From Chloroflexota bacterium (GTDB taxonomy: Bacteria > Chloroflexota > JAJPGV01), in NCBI GenBank assembly GCA_021325635.1, contig JAJPGV010000015.1, forward strand, positions 114,179-178,178: a DNA stretch of 64,000 nt. Direction: 5' to 3'. Each line of letters starts with the position of its first letter. Within the stretch, counting starts at the first letter, position 1. The notes below the pieces were generated by a model. It searched no databases and had not been told where the DNA came from. It saw only the letters and a list, made by a program, of their open reading frames with translations. Positions 40,127-48,368 of the stretch are shown piece by piece. A program made the position numbers and the translations under genes.

Positions 40127-40424
40127 CGCAACTGCACACTCTCGCAAACGCTGGGCCAACCTCCGACGCGGCCGCGGTGATTGGTAGGAACATCTGTGCG
40201 GAGTTAACCCCGTGAGCATGCGGGGGCCGTGTGGTCCCGCGCCAAGCCATGCTGTGGTGTGGGCATCATCGCGCACGCCGCCCACGCCAACTTCCGCGTC
40301 GGCGTAGGGGCCTGCGGCCCGGCCTGGTTTCCCATGACGGCGTCGGGACCCTCCCACAAGTGCCATCGCAATGTGAGCGGGTGCACTTGCGACCATTTTT
40401 GCCGACACCGTCGGCCCCCGTCGA
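40127..40424. other. Intergenic region between convergent surface-protein genes
   Basis: No gene with family support is seen here; short frames on both strands look like noise. The stretch is GC-rich with several local inverted repeats (for example GGCCGGGCCGCAGGCC read on the minus strand). It lies between two terminators, so it would not be transcribed from either neighbour. That makes an independent small RNA the main alternative to plain spacer. Confidence 0.35.
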
Positions 40425-40462
40425 GCCAAGCCAGGCGGGGCCTTGCGCCTGCCTGGCTTGGC
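40425..40462 (-). terminator. Hairpin after the cupredoxin-repeat gene
   Basis: A 12-base perfect stem, GCCAAGCCAGGC (40425-40436) and its complement (40451-40462), encloses a 14-base loop. It lies 13 bases past the stop of the minus-strand gene ending at 40475, so it probably terminates that transcript. Confidence 0.75.
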
Positions 40463-40474
40463 CTCGCGCCCCGG

Positions 40475-41581
40475 CTACTGAACGGTGACCTTGCCCGTGA
40501 GCCGGTAGCCGTTCACGGTCGGCGGGCTGCCGGAAGACCACGTAGCCGTGGTGGGATCGTGGTAACCATACGTGCCTGGAGCCGGGAATGTGACCGTGAA
40601 GGTGCTGCCCGTTCCCACTCCCCCGGAATCGAAGCTCGGCGTCGTGCCAGGGTCGCTCACCACAGCGTGGGCAGACATGCTCAGGTTCAGCCAGGTGACA
40701 CTCTGGCCGGCCTGGATGGTCAGGGCTGGCGGCGTGATGCCCGAGTCGTCTTTGATCAGGATGGTCGAGCCGCTGAAGGGCGGTACGGCCGCCTGGCCCG
40801 ACGCTCCAACCGCCGTCTGAAGGACGCTCAGCGTGAACGGGCCGGAGCAGTTGAAGGCTGGGTTGGCGTTGCCATCGCCGCAATCCGTGGGGACCGAGTA
40901 GGTGTAGCTGCCGACCAGCGGAAACTGCTCGCTGAAGCTTTGCCCAGGGTCGATCCCACCCGAGTTGAACGGCGGCGGCGGCACGTTGTGAAAGGCGGTG
41001 GGATCGCCTGTCGCGGTTCCCGAGGCCACGGCGTGCACCACCGTGCCCGCATTAACCCACGTGACCGTTCCTCCGAGCGTAATGGAGACGCTCGACGGGC
41101 TTATGCCGCTATCGGAGATCACCACTGTCGCCGACTGAGGCACCGTCCCCGGCACCGGGCTGGCGCTGGCGCTGGCGGCAGGCGTCTGAGACACAACCAC
41201 CGTGTAAGGACTCGAGCAGTTGAAGGTGGCGGAGATATTGCCACCCAGACAATCGGGCTGAGAGCCGTACACGTACGTTCCCGGCCTGGTGAAGATCTGG
41301 CTTGCCGACTGCCCAGTGCCCAAGCCGCCGGTGTCGAACGGCTGCGGGGGGTTGCCGCCGATTTGCGACCAGCTGGCCGTGGCTGTGTGAACGTTGGCGC
41401 CCTGATTGGTCCACGTGACCGTGCCACCGGGCGCCACGGTGACAGTCGCAGGAGAGAATCCGGTATCGCTCATGATGACTGAGGCGGACAGTGGAGGCGT
41501 CGCATCGGCACGGACCGCCGCGGGCGCAACCAGCAGCGCCAGGCTGCTCAGAAGAACGGAAGCTGCACGAAAACTACGCAT
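40475..41581 (-). CDS. Secreted protein with three cupredoxin-like domains
   Basis: The frame is open from 41920, but a signal peptide (MRSFRAASVLLSSLALLVAPAAVRA) begins at the ATG at 41581, giving 368 residues. Three plastocyanin-like units follow, each starting GFSPATVTVAPGGTVTWTN or a close variant and ending near GTYVYGSQPDC, GSYTYSVPTDC or GTYGYHDPTT. The first histidine ligand is kept (VHTATA, VHAVAS, AHAVVS). The usual Cys-x2-His-x4-Met copper loop is absent: the first two units instead have a Cys pair that could form a disulfide. Copper binding is therefore doubtful. No Shine-Dalgarno sequence is evident. Confidence 0.8.
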   Translation of the reverse strand: MRSFRAASVLLSSLALLVAPAAVRADATPPLSASVIMSDTGFSPATVTVAPGGTVTWTNQGANVHTATASWSQIGGNPPQPFDTGGLGTGQSASQIFTRPGTYVYGSQPDCLGGNISATFNCSSPYTVVVSQTPAASASASPVPGTVPQSATVVISDSGISPSSVSITLGGTVTWVNAGTVVHAVASGTATGDPTAFHNVPPPPFNSGGIDPGQSFSEQFPLVGSYTYSVPTDCGDGNANPAFNCSGPFTLSVLQTAVGASGQAAVPPFSGSTILIKDDSGITPPALTIQAGQSVTWLNLSMSAHAVVSDPGTTPSFDSGGVGTGSTFTVTFPAPGTYGYHDPTTATWSSGSPPTVNGYRLTGKVTVQ

Positions 41582-41630
41582 ATCGCAATCAACTATGGCA
41601 GCAGAGGTGTGAATGTTTCGTGTAGCTGAT

Positions 41631-41849
41631 TTAAGAAACTGCTGAGTCACGACCGCCGTCGTCCTGCGCAGGCTTGGGCAAGAAGGCCTGACACTCGAGG
41701 CCGGAGCTCTCGTAGACCACCAATGAAGGCAACCGCCGCGACTTGAAGCCGTGGACCTCACAGCCGTAAGGGGCCCGAGGATCCCAGGTGATGCGGTAGT
41801 GCCGGCAGCGCTGACAGGCGATCCGACCGGCCGCTGTTGGCTCGTCCAT
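41631..41849 (-). CDS. Small conserved Cys-rich protein (72 aa)
   Basis: The protein contains ACQRCRHYRITWDPRAPYGCEVHGFKSRRLPSLVVYESSGLECQAF. The pattern CxxCxxYxxTWDxxxPxGCxxxGFKS and the final Cys recur in a widespread family of small bacterial proteins that databases have sometimes mislabelled as uracil-DNA glycosylase. Four cysteines suggest a zinc site. A good GAGGT-like sequence lies upstream of the ATG. Its stop is 49 bases upstream of the cupredoxin-repeat start on the same strand. Function is unknown. Confidence 0.75.
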   Translation of the reverse strand: MDEPTAAGRIACQRCRHYRITWDPRAPYGCEVHGFKSRRLPSLVVYESSGLECQAFLPKPAQDDGGRDSAVS

Positions 41850-41941
41850 ACTGACCTCTCGTTATGGTAAGCGTTCGCGTCATGCCGAATGCCGCCCGCT
41901 TCTCTTGACTCAACCCGCATGGCGGCCTAGGCTGGCGTAGC

Positions 41942-43153
41942 ATGTCAGTTCACCAGCCAACGCTCCGCTTCGGAGTCATCGGCCTCGGTCGGGCGGCAAC
42001 GTCCATGGTCCCCAGCCTGGCCGCCCACCCATTCGTACGAATTACAGCCTGTGCCGATCCCAGGCCTGAGGCTCGCGAGCGCTTTTCGGCCGATTTCGGC
42101 GCGGATGCGTATGCCAACGCCGAGGAGCTCTGCGCAGCAGGCAACGTGGATGCCGTCTACATCGCCACGCCGCATCAGTTCCACGCCGAGCACACCATCA
42201 TGGCCGCAGATTGCGGTAAACACGTGATCGTCGAAAAGCCCATGGCGCTGACCCTCGACGCCTGCCGAACGATGATCGACGCCGTCGACCATGCGGGCGT
42301 GCGACTGGTGGTTGGCCATACCCACAGCTTTGACCCACCGATCCTGCGGATGCGCCAAATCATCCATTCCGGGAAGCTGGGCGCGGTGAAGATGGTGAAC
42401 AGCTGGGACTACACCAATTTCTTGTACCGACCGCGGCGGCCCGAAGAGCTCGACACCTCGCTTGGCGGCGGAATCATCTTCAACCAGGTGCCGCACCAGA
42501 TCGACACCGTGCGGCTGCTGGCCGGCGGGCTGGTGCGCAGCGTTCGCTCCGCCACAGGAATATGGGACGTCCAGCGCCCTACCGAAGGCGCCCACGCCAC
42601 CTTTCTCGACTTCGAGGACGGCGCCGTCGCCACGGTGTCCTACAGCGGCTACGACCATTTCGACAGCGACGAGCTGTACGACTGGGTTGGTGAAGGCGGC
42701 AGCGCCAAGAACCCCGGCGGACAGGCCGCCGCCCGCAGGGAGCTGGCGGCCATGGCCGGACAGGATGAGGCTTCATTGAAGGCCGCCACCGGATTCGGCG
42801 GAGCGCGACAGCGGCACCGTGGCGACAGGGCCCAGGACCCCAGCCGTCACCATCCCCACTTCGGATTGACCATCGTGAGCTGCGAGCGAGGAGACCTGCG
42901 CTCCGCCCCGGACGGTGTGCTGATCTACGGAGATGAGGAGCAGCGCTTCGAACCGGTGCCGCTGGGGCGCACCGTGCCGGACAAGGGCAGGGTGGTGGAC
43001 GAGCTGTACGACGCCGTCGTCCAAGACAAGCGCCCGGCACATGACGGCGCGTGGGGACGCGCCACCCTCGAGGTCTGCTTGGCCATACTACAATCTGCCC
43101 GCGAGCGGCGCGAGATCGCGCTGTCCCACCAGGTGCCATTTCGAGATGAGTAG
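41942..43153 (+). CDS. Gfo/Idh/MocA-family dehydrogenase, resembling phthalate dihydrodiol dehydrogenase
   Basis: The 403-residue protein has an N-terminal Rossmann domain (LRFGVIGLGRAATSMVPSLAA, then VYIATPHQFHAEH and VEKPMALT) and a C-terminal domain with YRPRRPEELDTSLGGG, NQVPHQIDTVRLL and RPTEGAHATFLDFEDG. From memory, this combination matches the group that contains 4,5-dihydroxyphthalate (cis-dihydrodiol) dehydrogenase of phthalate breakdown (Pht4). The gene lies 12 bases before a Rieske oxygenase of the phthalate-dioxygenase type, which strengthens the reading. It is a paralogue of the gene at 45911. Exact substrate not proven. Confidence 0.85.
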   Translation: MSVHQPTLRFGVIGLGRAATSMVPSLAAHPFVRITACADPRPEARERFSADFGADAYANAEELCAAGNVDAVYIATPHQFHAEHTIMAADCGKHVIVEKPMALTLDACRTMIDAVDHAGVRLVVGHTHSFDPPILRMRQIIHSGKLGAVKMVNSWDYTNFLYRPRRPEELDTSLGGGIIFNQVPHQIDTVRLLAGGLVRSVRSATGIWDVQRPTEGAHATFLDFEDGAVATVSYSGYDHFDSDELYDWVGEGGSAKNPGGQAAARRELAAMAGQDEASLKAATGFGGARQRHRGDRAQDPSRHHPHFGLTIVSCERGDLRSAPDGVLIYGDEEQRFEPVPLGRTVPDKGRVVDELYDAVVQDKRPAHDGAWGRATLEVCLAILQSARERREIALSHQVPFRDE

Positions 43154-43165
43154 GGAAGCACTGCC

Positions 43166-44482
43166 ATGTTGAGCGACGAAGACAACGAGCTGCTGACCAG
43201 GGTTGGGCCAGGAACGCCCATGGGCGAGGTCCTGCGCCATTACTGGCATCCTGTCCTGCTGTCTTCCGAGCTGGCAGAGCCCGATGGTCCGCCGTTGCGG
43301 GTTCGGCTCCTGGGCGAGGACTTGGTCGCCTTTCGCGATACGTCCGGGAACGTCGGCATGCTCGACATTCACTGCGCCCACCGCGGCGCGCCGCTGGTTT
43401 ACGGCCGCAACGAAGAGGGTGGCCTGCGCTGTGTCTACCATGGCTGGAAGTACGACGCGTGCGGCAACTGCGTCGATATGCCTAACGAGCCACCAACGAG
43501 CCGCTTCCATGAGAAGATCAAGCAGCTCGCCTATCCATGCAGAGAGCGCGGTGGCGTCATCTGGACATACATAGGCCGCGCCTCTGCACCACCCGACCTG
43601 CCCGCGCTGGAATGGCTTGGCCTAACGGACAGCCAGCGCTACAGCTCGAAGCGGCTGCAGTACTGCAACTGGGTCCAGGCGCTCGAGGGCGAGATCGACC
43701 AGAGTCACGTGTCCTTCGCCCACCGCCGCCTGGATGGGACGACAGGATCCGGCCGGGCCAACGTAGATCGCTATCGCACGGTCGATACGCACCCGCACTT
43801 CGAGGCCCTGGACACCGAGTATGGTGTGCTGATCGGCGCCGGCCGCCGGGCCGAGGAAGGATCGTCGTACTGGCGCATCACCCAGTTCGTGATGCCCTTT
43901 TGGGCCATGACCGGGCCCTACGGGGAGAACCCCACCCGGCACAATCGCGCCTGGGTACCGATGGACGACGATCACACCATGATGCTCTCGGTGACGTTTC
44001 ACCCGCTGCGGGATCTCCAGGAAGCGGAGATCGAGAAGATGCGCCGCGGTGGGGGCGCGGGCTACGTGGGCGAGGGCAAGTTCCTGCCCCCCAACGCCGA
44101 GCCCGGCGGAGCCTGGCGGCCGAAGGTCGGCAGAGAGAACAACTACCTCTGGAGTCAGGACCTGCAGAAGACGCAGTTCTACTCCGGATTCCCGGATTTC
44201 TGGGCCCAGGATGCCGCCATGCAGGAAGGCATGGGGCCGATCTACCAGCGCCGCAAGGAGCACCTGGGGACCAGCGACCTGGGCATCATCCGCGTGCGCC
44301 AGCGCCTGCTCGGCGCAGCCAAGGCGCTGCGTGACGATGGCACACCTCCGCCGGCCGCGCTGCAGCCCGAGCTGTACAGCGTGCGAGGCGCGGCGGTGCT
44401 GCTGTCCGAGGGCGAGTCCTGGGTAGACGCAACGACTGAGCACCGTGCTGCTATACCAGGTACGAACCCCGCCGGCGTTTGA
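43166..44482 (+). CDS. Rieske oxygenase alpha subunit, phthalate 4,5-dioxygenase-like
   Basis: This 438-residue protein carries the Rieske site Cys70-x-His72 (HCAHRGAP) and Cys89-x2-His92 (CVYHGWKYD), and the mononuclear-iron motif EGEIDQSHVSFAH in the catalytic domain. The start (MLSDEDNELLTRVGPGTPMGEVLRHYW) and CVDMPNEPP are typical of phthalate-type oxygenases. It is the first of two different oxygenase genes in tandem and is preceded by a dehydrogenase gene 12 bases upstream. Phthalate oxygenases need a separate flavin/ferredoxin reductase, which is not encoded in the window. Confidence 0.93.
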   Translation: MLSDEDNELLTRVGPGTPMGEVLRHYWHPVLLSSELAEPDGPPLRVRLLGEDLVAFRDTSGNVGMLDIHCAHRGAPLVYGRNEEGGLRCVYHGWKYDACGNCVDMPNEPPTSRFHEKIKQLAYPCRERGGVIWTYIGRASAPPDLPALEWLGLTDSQRYSSKRLQYCNWVQALEGEIDQSHVSFAHRRLDGTTGSGRANVDRYRTVDTHPHFEALDTEYGVLIGAGRRAEEGSSYWRITQFVMPFWAMTGPYGENPTRHNRAWVPMDDDHTMMLSVTFHPLRDLQEAEIEKMRRGGGAGYVGEGKFLPPNAEPGGAWRPKVGRENNYLWSQDLQKTQFYSGFPDFWAQDAAMQEGMGPIYQRRKEHLGTSDLGIIRVRQRLLGAAKALRDDGTPPPAALQPELYSVRGAAVLLSEGESWVDATTEHRAAIPGTNPAGV

Positions 44483-44528
44483 GCGGCCGATCGCGCCCGG
44501 CCGGACACCATAGACCCAGGAGATCAAC

Positions 44529-45851
44529 GTGCTAGCGACAGAGCTCAACGAGAAGCTGACCCGGGTAGGTCCCGGAACTCCCGGCGGCGAGCTGCTGCGG
44601 CGTTACTGGCAGCCGATCGCGGCTGTGGCAGAGCTCACCCGCGGCAAGCCGACCAAGAAGATCCGGCTGCTCGGCGAGGATCTCGTGCTCTATCGCGACA
44701 GCTCCGGCAAGCTGGGCCTCATCGAGGAGCGCTGTCCGCACCGCCGGGTATCGATGGTCTACGGCATTCCCGAGCCCGAAGGGCTGCGCTGCCCCTACCA
44801 CGGCTGGCTGTTCGACGGCAAGGGCACCTGTCTGGAGCAGCCCGCCGAGCCACCGGAAAGCACCTTCAAGGACAGGGTCAAAGTGGCCGGCTATCCGGTG
44901 CAGGAGCTGGGTGGACTCGTCTTCGCCTACCTCGGCCCCGAGCCGGCTCCGCTGCTGCCGCGCTACGACGCCTTCGTCTGGGACAACGCCATACGGCAGA
45001 TTGGCTTTGCCGTGATTCCCTGCAACTGGGTCCAGGTCATGGAGAACTCGCTCGACGGCACGCACGTTGAGTGGCTCCACGGCTACTACAGCAACTACAT
45101 CCTGGGCAAGGAGGCTGAGGAGCGCGGCCAGGTTTACAACCCCAAGCCGGTACGTCACCACGCTCGCATCGGCTTCGACCTGTTCGAGCATGGCATCCTG
45201 AAACGCCGCATCGAAGTGGGCGGATCAGAGGAAGACGATGACTGGCGCATCGGGCATGCAGTGGTGTTCCCAGGCATGCTGGCCAACCCCACCGCTCAGA
45301 TCCGGGTCCCGATGGACGATACCCATACGCTGCACATCTGGTACACCGCCACGCAGCTGAATATGCCCGCGCCGCCACAGGAGTACGTCCCCTACGTGCA
45401 GATGCCGTGGCAGGCCGAGGACGGCGAGTTCATCACCAACTTCGTTGACGGCCAGGACATCATGTGCTGGGCCACGCAGGGCGAGATCGCCGATCGCCAC
45501 CTCGAGAAGCTGGGCGCCTCCGACGTGGGCATCATCCTCTTCCGCCAGCTCCTCAAGGAGCAGATCGAACGTGTGGAGCGCGGCGAGGAGCCGATGAACG
45601 TGTTCCGAGATCCAGCCAAGAACCAGATCATCCCCCTGCCGCGAGAGCGCGTGCACCACGGCCGTGTTCGAGACGTCGGCATCGGCAAGGACGGCCGGCA
45701 GCGAATTGGCTCGCGTCCCAGTGCGCCGGAATACGCGGCCCTGGTGCGGGACCTGCGCGAGCAGGCCAACGGGCACGGCGACGACATTTTCGCGCCGTTC
45801 CCGAGGGTTGAGATCGAATCGCTCAAGCAGGTCACGGCCAATCTGGCCTGA
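44529..45851 (+). CDS. Rieske oxygenase alpha subunit, second copy of the island
   Basis: A GTG start preceded by AGGAG gives 440 residues. The Rieske ligands are Cys69-x-His71 (RCPHRRVS) and Cys88-x2-His91 (CPYHGWLFD). The iron-site region reads VMENSLDGTHVEWLHG. It is closer to the Rieske protein at 24416 than to its neighbour at 43166 (shared LEQPAEPPES and FVWDNA). The second copy may give a different substrate range or a different ring position. It lies 46 bases after the first oxygenase gene and 59 bases before the second dehydrogenase gene, so all four probably form one operon. Confidence 0.93.
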   Translation: MLATELNEKLTRVGPGTPGGELLRRYWQPIAAVAELTRGKPTKKIRLLGEDLVLYRDSSGKLGLIEERCPHRRVSMVYGIPEPEGLRCPYHGWLFDGKGTCLEQPAEPPESTFKDRVKVAGYPVQELGGLVFAYLGPEPAPLLPRYDAFVWDNAIRQIGFAVIPCNWVQVMENSLDGTHVEWLHGYYSNYILGKEAEERGQVYNPKPVRHHARIGFDLFEHGILKRRIEVGGSEEDDDWRIGHAVVFPGMLANPTAQIRVPMDDTHTLHIWYTATQLNMPAPPQEYVPYVQMPWQAEDGEFITNFVDGQDIMCWATQGEIADRHLEKLGASDVGIILFRQLLKEQIERVERGEEPMNVFRDPAKNQIIPLPRERVHHGRVRDVGIGKDGRQRIGSRPSAPEYAALVRDLREQANGHGDDIFAPFPRVEIESLKQVTANLA

Positions 45852-45910
45852 CCAAGTCCTGCAAGTCCCCCAGCCGGCCCTCACACCCACCCGGTTGAGG
45901 GCGTGAGATC

Positions 45911-47074
45911 TTGAGCACGATCCGCTTCGGAGTGGCAGGCCTGGGCGCCGCCCGGCACGAGATGGCCGCCCTCGCTGCCCACCCGCACGTGCGGATCGCC
46001 GCGGTGGCTGACATCGACCGGCAGCTGTCCGAGGAAATGGGCCGGAAATACGGCGCGTCCGCATACGACAGCGTCGAGGCGCTGTGCGGCGATCCTGCCA
46101 TCGATGCCGTGTTCATCGGCACACCCACGTACCTGCACACCGATCACGCGCTGCTGGCGCTCGATGCGGGCAAGCACGTCATCGTGGCCAAGCCCATGGC
46201 CTTGAGCCTGGCGGACGCGGATCGGATGATCCAGTCAGCCGAGCGCAACGGCCTCCGGCTGATGGTGGGACACACGCAGGCCTACGAGCCCGCGGTGCGC
46301 AGGCTTCGGGAGCTGATCAGCGGCGGCCGCCTGGGCGCGCCTCGCCTGATCAATACCTGGTATTACACCGACTGGCTCTATCGCGGGCGCGCCCCATCCG
46401 AGCTGGATACCTCGCGCGGCGGCGGCGTGATCTATCGCCAGGCGGCGCACCAGATTGACATCGTGCGGCTGTTGGGCGGAGGCTTGGTGCGCAGCGTGCG
46501 GGCCATGGCCGGCGTTTGGGATTCCTCTCGACCCACCGAGGGCGCCTACGCGACGTTCCTGGATTTCGTCGATGGCGCCGCGGCGACCGCGGTGTTCAAC
46601 GGCTACGACCACTTTCACACCGTCGAGCTGGGCTTCCACATCGGCGAAGGCGGCCAGGTCGTCGAGCAGCGAGGCTACGGGGAGGCCCGAGCAGACATTC
46701 GCTCGACCTCCGACGAGCTGTCGCTCAAGCAGGCCCGCCGTTCCGACCGCGGACACAGCTCGACCCGCCATCAGTCCTTCTACGGCCTGACTATCGTCAG
46801 CTGCGAGCACGCCGACGTGCGCCAATCATCGGACGGGCTGCTCATCTACGGCGACGAAGGGGCGTGGGAAGAGCCTCTGCCCGCCGGGGTGAACGGCCGC
46901 GACGTCATGGTCGACGAGTTCTACCGGGCCATCGTCCAGGACCAGCCCGTACCCCAAGACGGCCGCTGGGGCAAAGCCACGCTGGAAGCGTGCCTGGGCA
47001 TCCTGCAGTCGACCCGGCTGCGGGAGGAGATTCCCCTTACCGCCCAGGTACCCTTTCGCCCCTTGCCTTCGTAA
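45911..47074 (+). CDS. Gfo/Idh/MocA-family dehydrogenase, second copy of the island
   Basis: This 387-residue paralogue of the gene at 41942 starts at a TTG with STIRFGVAGLGAARHEMAAL. It keeps VAKPMALSL (VEKPMALT in the other copy), YRGRAPSELDTSRGGG, RQAAHQIDIVRLLGGG and RPTEGAYATFLDFVDG. The catalytic-lysine loop KPMA is intact. It ends the four-gene set of dehydrogenase, Rieske, Rieske, dehydrogenase. Its activity is probably rearomatisation of a cis-dihydrodiol or oxidation of a related product, by inference from context. It is convergent with a binding-protein gene. Confidence 0.87.
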   Translation: MSTIRFGVAGLGAARHEMAALAAHPHVRIAAVADIDRQLSEEMGRKYGASAYDSVEALCGDPAIDAVFIGTPTYLHTDHALLALDAGKHVIVAKPMALSLADADRMIQSAERNGLRLMVGHTQAYEPAVRRLRELISGGRLGAPRLINTWYYTDWLYRGRAPSELDTSRGGGVIYRQAAHQIDIVRLLGGGLVRSVRAMAGVWDSSRPTEGAYATFLDFVDGAAATAVFNGYDHFHTVELGFHIGEGGQVVEQRGYGEARADIRSTSDELSLKQARRSDRGHSSTRHQSFYGLTIVSCEHADVRQSSDGLLIYGDEGAWEEPLPAGVNGRDVMVDEFYRAIVQDQPVPQDGRWGKATLEACLGILQSTRLREEIPLTAQVPFRPLPS

Positions 47075-47137
47075 CGGCAGCGCAATTGTGGCCCAGCCCG
47101 CGGCAACAGGCGCGGCCGGGCCGCCGGTTTCCGCCGG

Positions 47138-48325
47138 CTAGGACTTCGGTACGGACTGGTTGATGAGATCGCGGATGGTCGAGGAGGTTAGCCGTGAGAA
47201 CTCCTCGGTGCCGCCGTTGGTGTACTTCACGTCCGGCTTGGGCACCTGCGCCTGAGGCAGCTGGTCCTTGGGGATGTCGATTCGCAGCGAAGGCGCCTTG
47301 ACCTCTTTCTGCCACGCAATCTGACCTTCCTTGGACAGCAGCCAGTTGATGTACACCTTGGCCGCGTTCGGATGCGGAGCCCGATCGACCAGCACTACCC
47401 CACCGTAGCCGGGACCGATCGACGCGCCTTCCTTCAGACGGTCGGCCGGCACCGGAGCAATCGGCAGCCCCTGGCCAATGGCGGTCTGGACGTCTGTGTC
47501 CGAAAGCAGCACGCCCAGCGGGTACTGCCCCTTGGCCACCCAGTCGACCATCTGTCGCTGATCGTTGCTCAGGGTCACGCCGGTTTCGCCGAAGAAGCGC
47601 TTGAGGAACGTCGGCCCCAGGTCAGGGTTCTTGTACATGAAGCGCGAGGGCACGCCGCCCGGCCCAGGATTGCGGATGTCCGTCGCCACGATCTTGCCCT
47701 TCCATTTCGGATCGAGCAGGTCCCAGTACGAGCTGAAGTCGGTGGGCTTCACCATGTTGGTGTTGTAGAAGATGATGTTGTTGACGCCGCCCTGGAACAT
47801 CAGCGTGGTGAAAGGCGCGGAGGCGTCGGCCCAAGCCAGCTGATGGCCCAGCCAAGCGTTCTCGTCCACGACCTCGGGCAGGATCAGCGCCGGCTTGAGA
47901 TCGACGATGGTCTTGGACTCCTTGAGGACCGTGACCTCGTTCGTGGTCCCATCCACCAGCAGGTCGGCCAGGTATTTGCCAGCGGCCCGTTCGGTGGTGA
48001 GGCGCGACACGCGCTCGTTGGAGTCACCGGAGATGAACTCGACCTTGATGTCGGGGTAGGCCTTTTGGAAAGCATCGATGAGCACCGGCCGGTACTCCAC
48101 CCCGGGCGGGCCATACACCGAGACCGTGCCCTCCTTCTTGGCGTCGCTCACCAGCTGGTCCCAGCCCGCCGGTTTCGCCGCGGCGCCGGCACTGCTCTGG
48201 GCCGCGACACTGCCCGCCGCGCTGGATCCCGCCGGCGCAGTCGACGGCGCCGCTGCCGAGGATCCGCAGGCAGCCAGCGCGAGGCCAGCCAGACCAGCGA
48301 CAGCCGATTTCCAAAGAGTGCGCAT
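47138..48325 (-). CDS. ABC transporter substrate-binding lipoprotein (iron/anion type)
   Basis: The ATG at 48325, after AGGGGGAAC, begins a lipoprotein signal with lipobox LAAC (395 residues). The mature part shows GWDQLVSDAKKEGTVSVYGPPG, FQKAYPDIKVEFISG, LLDPKWKGKIVATDIRNPG and HPNAAKVYINWLLSKEG, typical of Fe(III)-type binding proteins, and is a paralogue of the gene at 25891. It lies 43 bases downstream of another binding-protein gene on the same strand and convergent with the second dehydrogenase. No permease lies on this strand nearby. Confidence 0.9.
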   Translation of the reverse strand: MRTLWKSAVAGLAGLALAACGSSAAAPSTAPAGSSAAGSVAAQSSAGAAAKPAGWDQLVSDAKKEGTVSVYGPPGVEYRPVLIDAFQKAYPDIKVEFISGDSNERVSRLTTERAAGKYLADLLVDGTTNEVTVLKESKTIVDLKPALILPEVVDENAWLGHQLAWADASAPFTTLMFQGGVNNIIFYNTNMVKPTDFSSYWDLLDPKWKGKIVATDIRNPGPGGVPSRFMYKNPDLGPTFLKRFFGETGVTLSNDQRQMVDWVAKGQYPLGVLLSDTDVQTAIGQGLPIAPVPADRLKEGASIGPGYGGVVLVDRAPHPNAAKVYINWLLSKEGQIAWQKEVKAPSLRIDIPKDQLPQAQVPKPDVKYTNGGTEEFSRLTSSTIRDLINQSVPKS

Positions 48326-48368
48326 CCTGTTCCCCCTCACGATATCCCTGAATTGTCGCCGAATTGCG

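Noticed and set aside
40127..40424. Several short frames between the two surface-protein genes as real genes
   Set aside because: They lack family signals and ribosome binding sites and fall between two terminators.
40475..41581. Blue-copper protein annotation
   Set aside because: The copper-ligand Cys/His/Met loop is absent in all three repeats.
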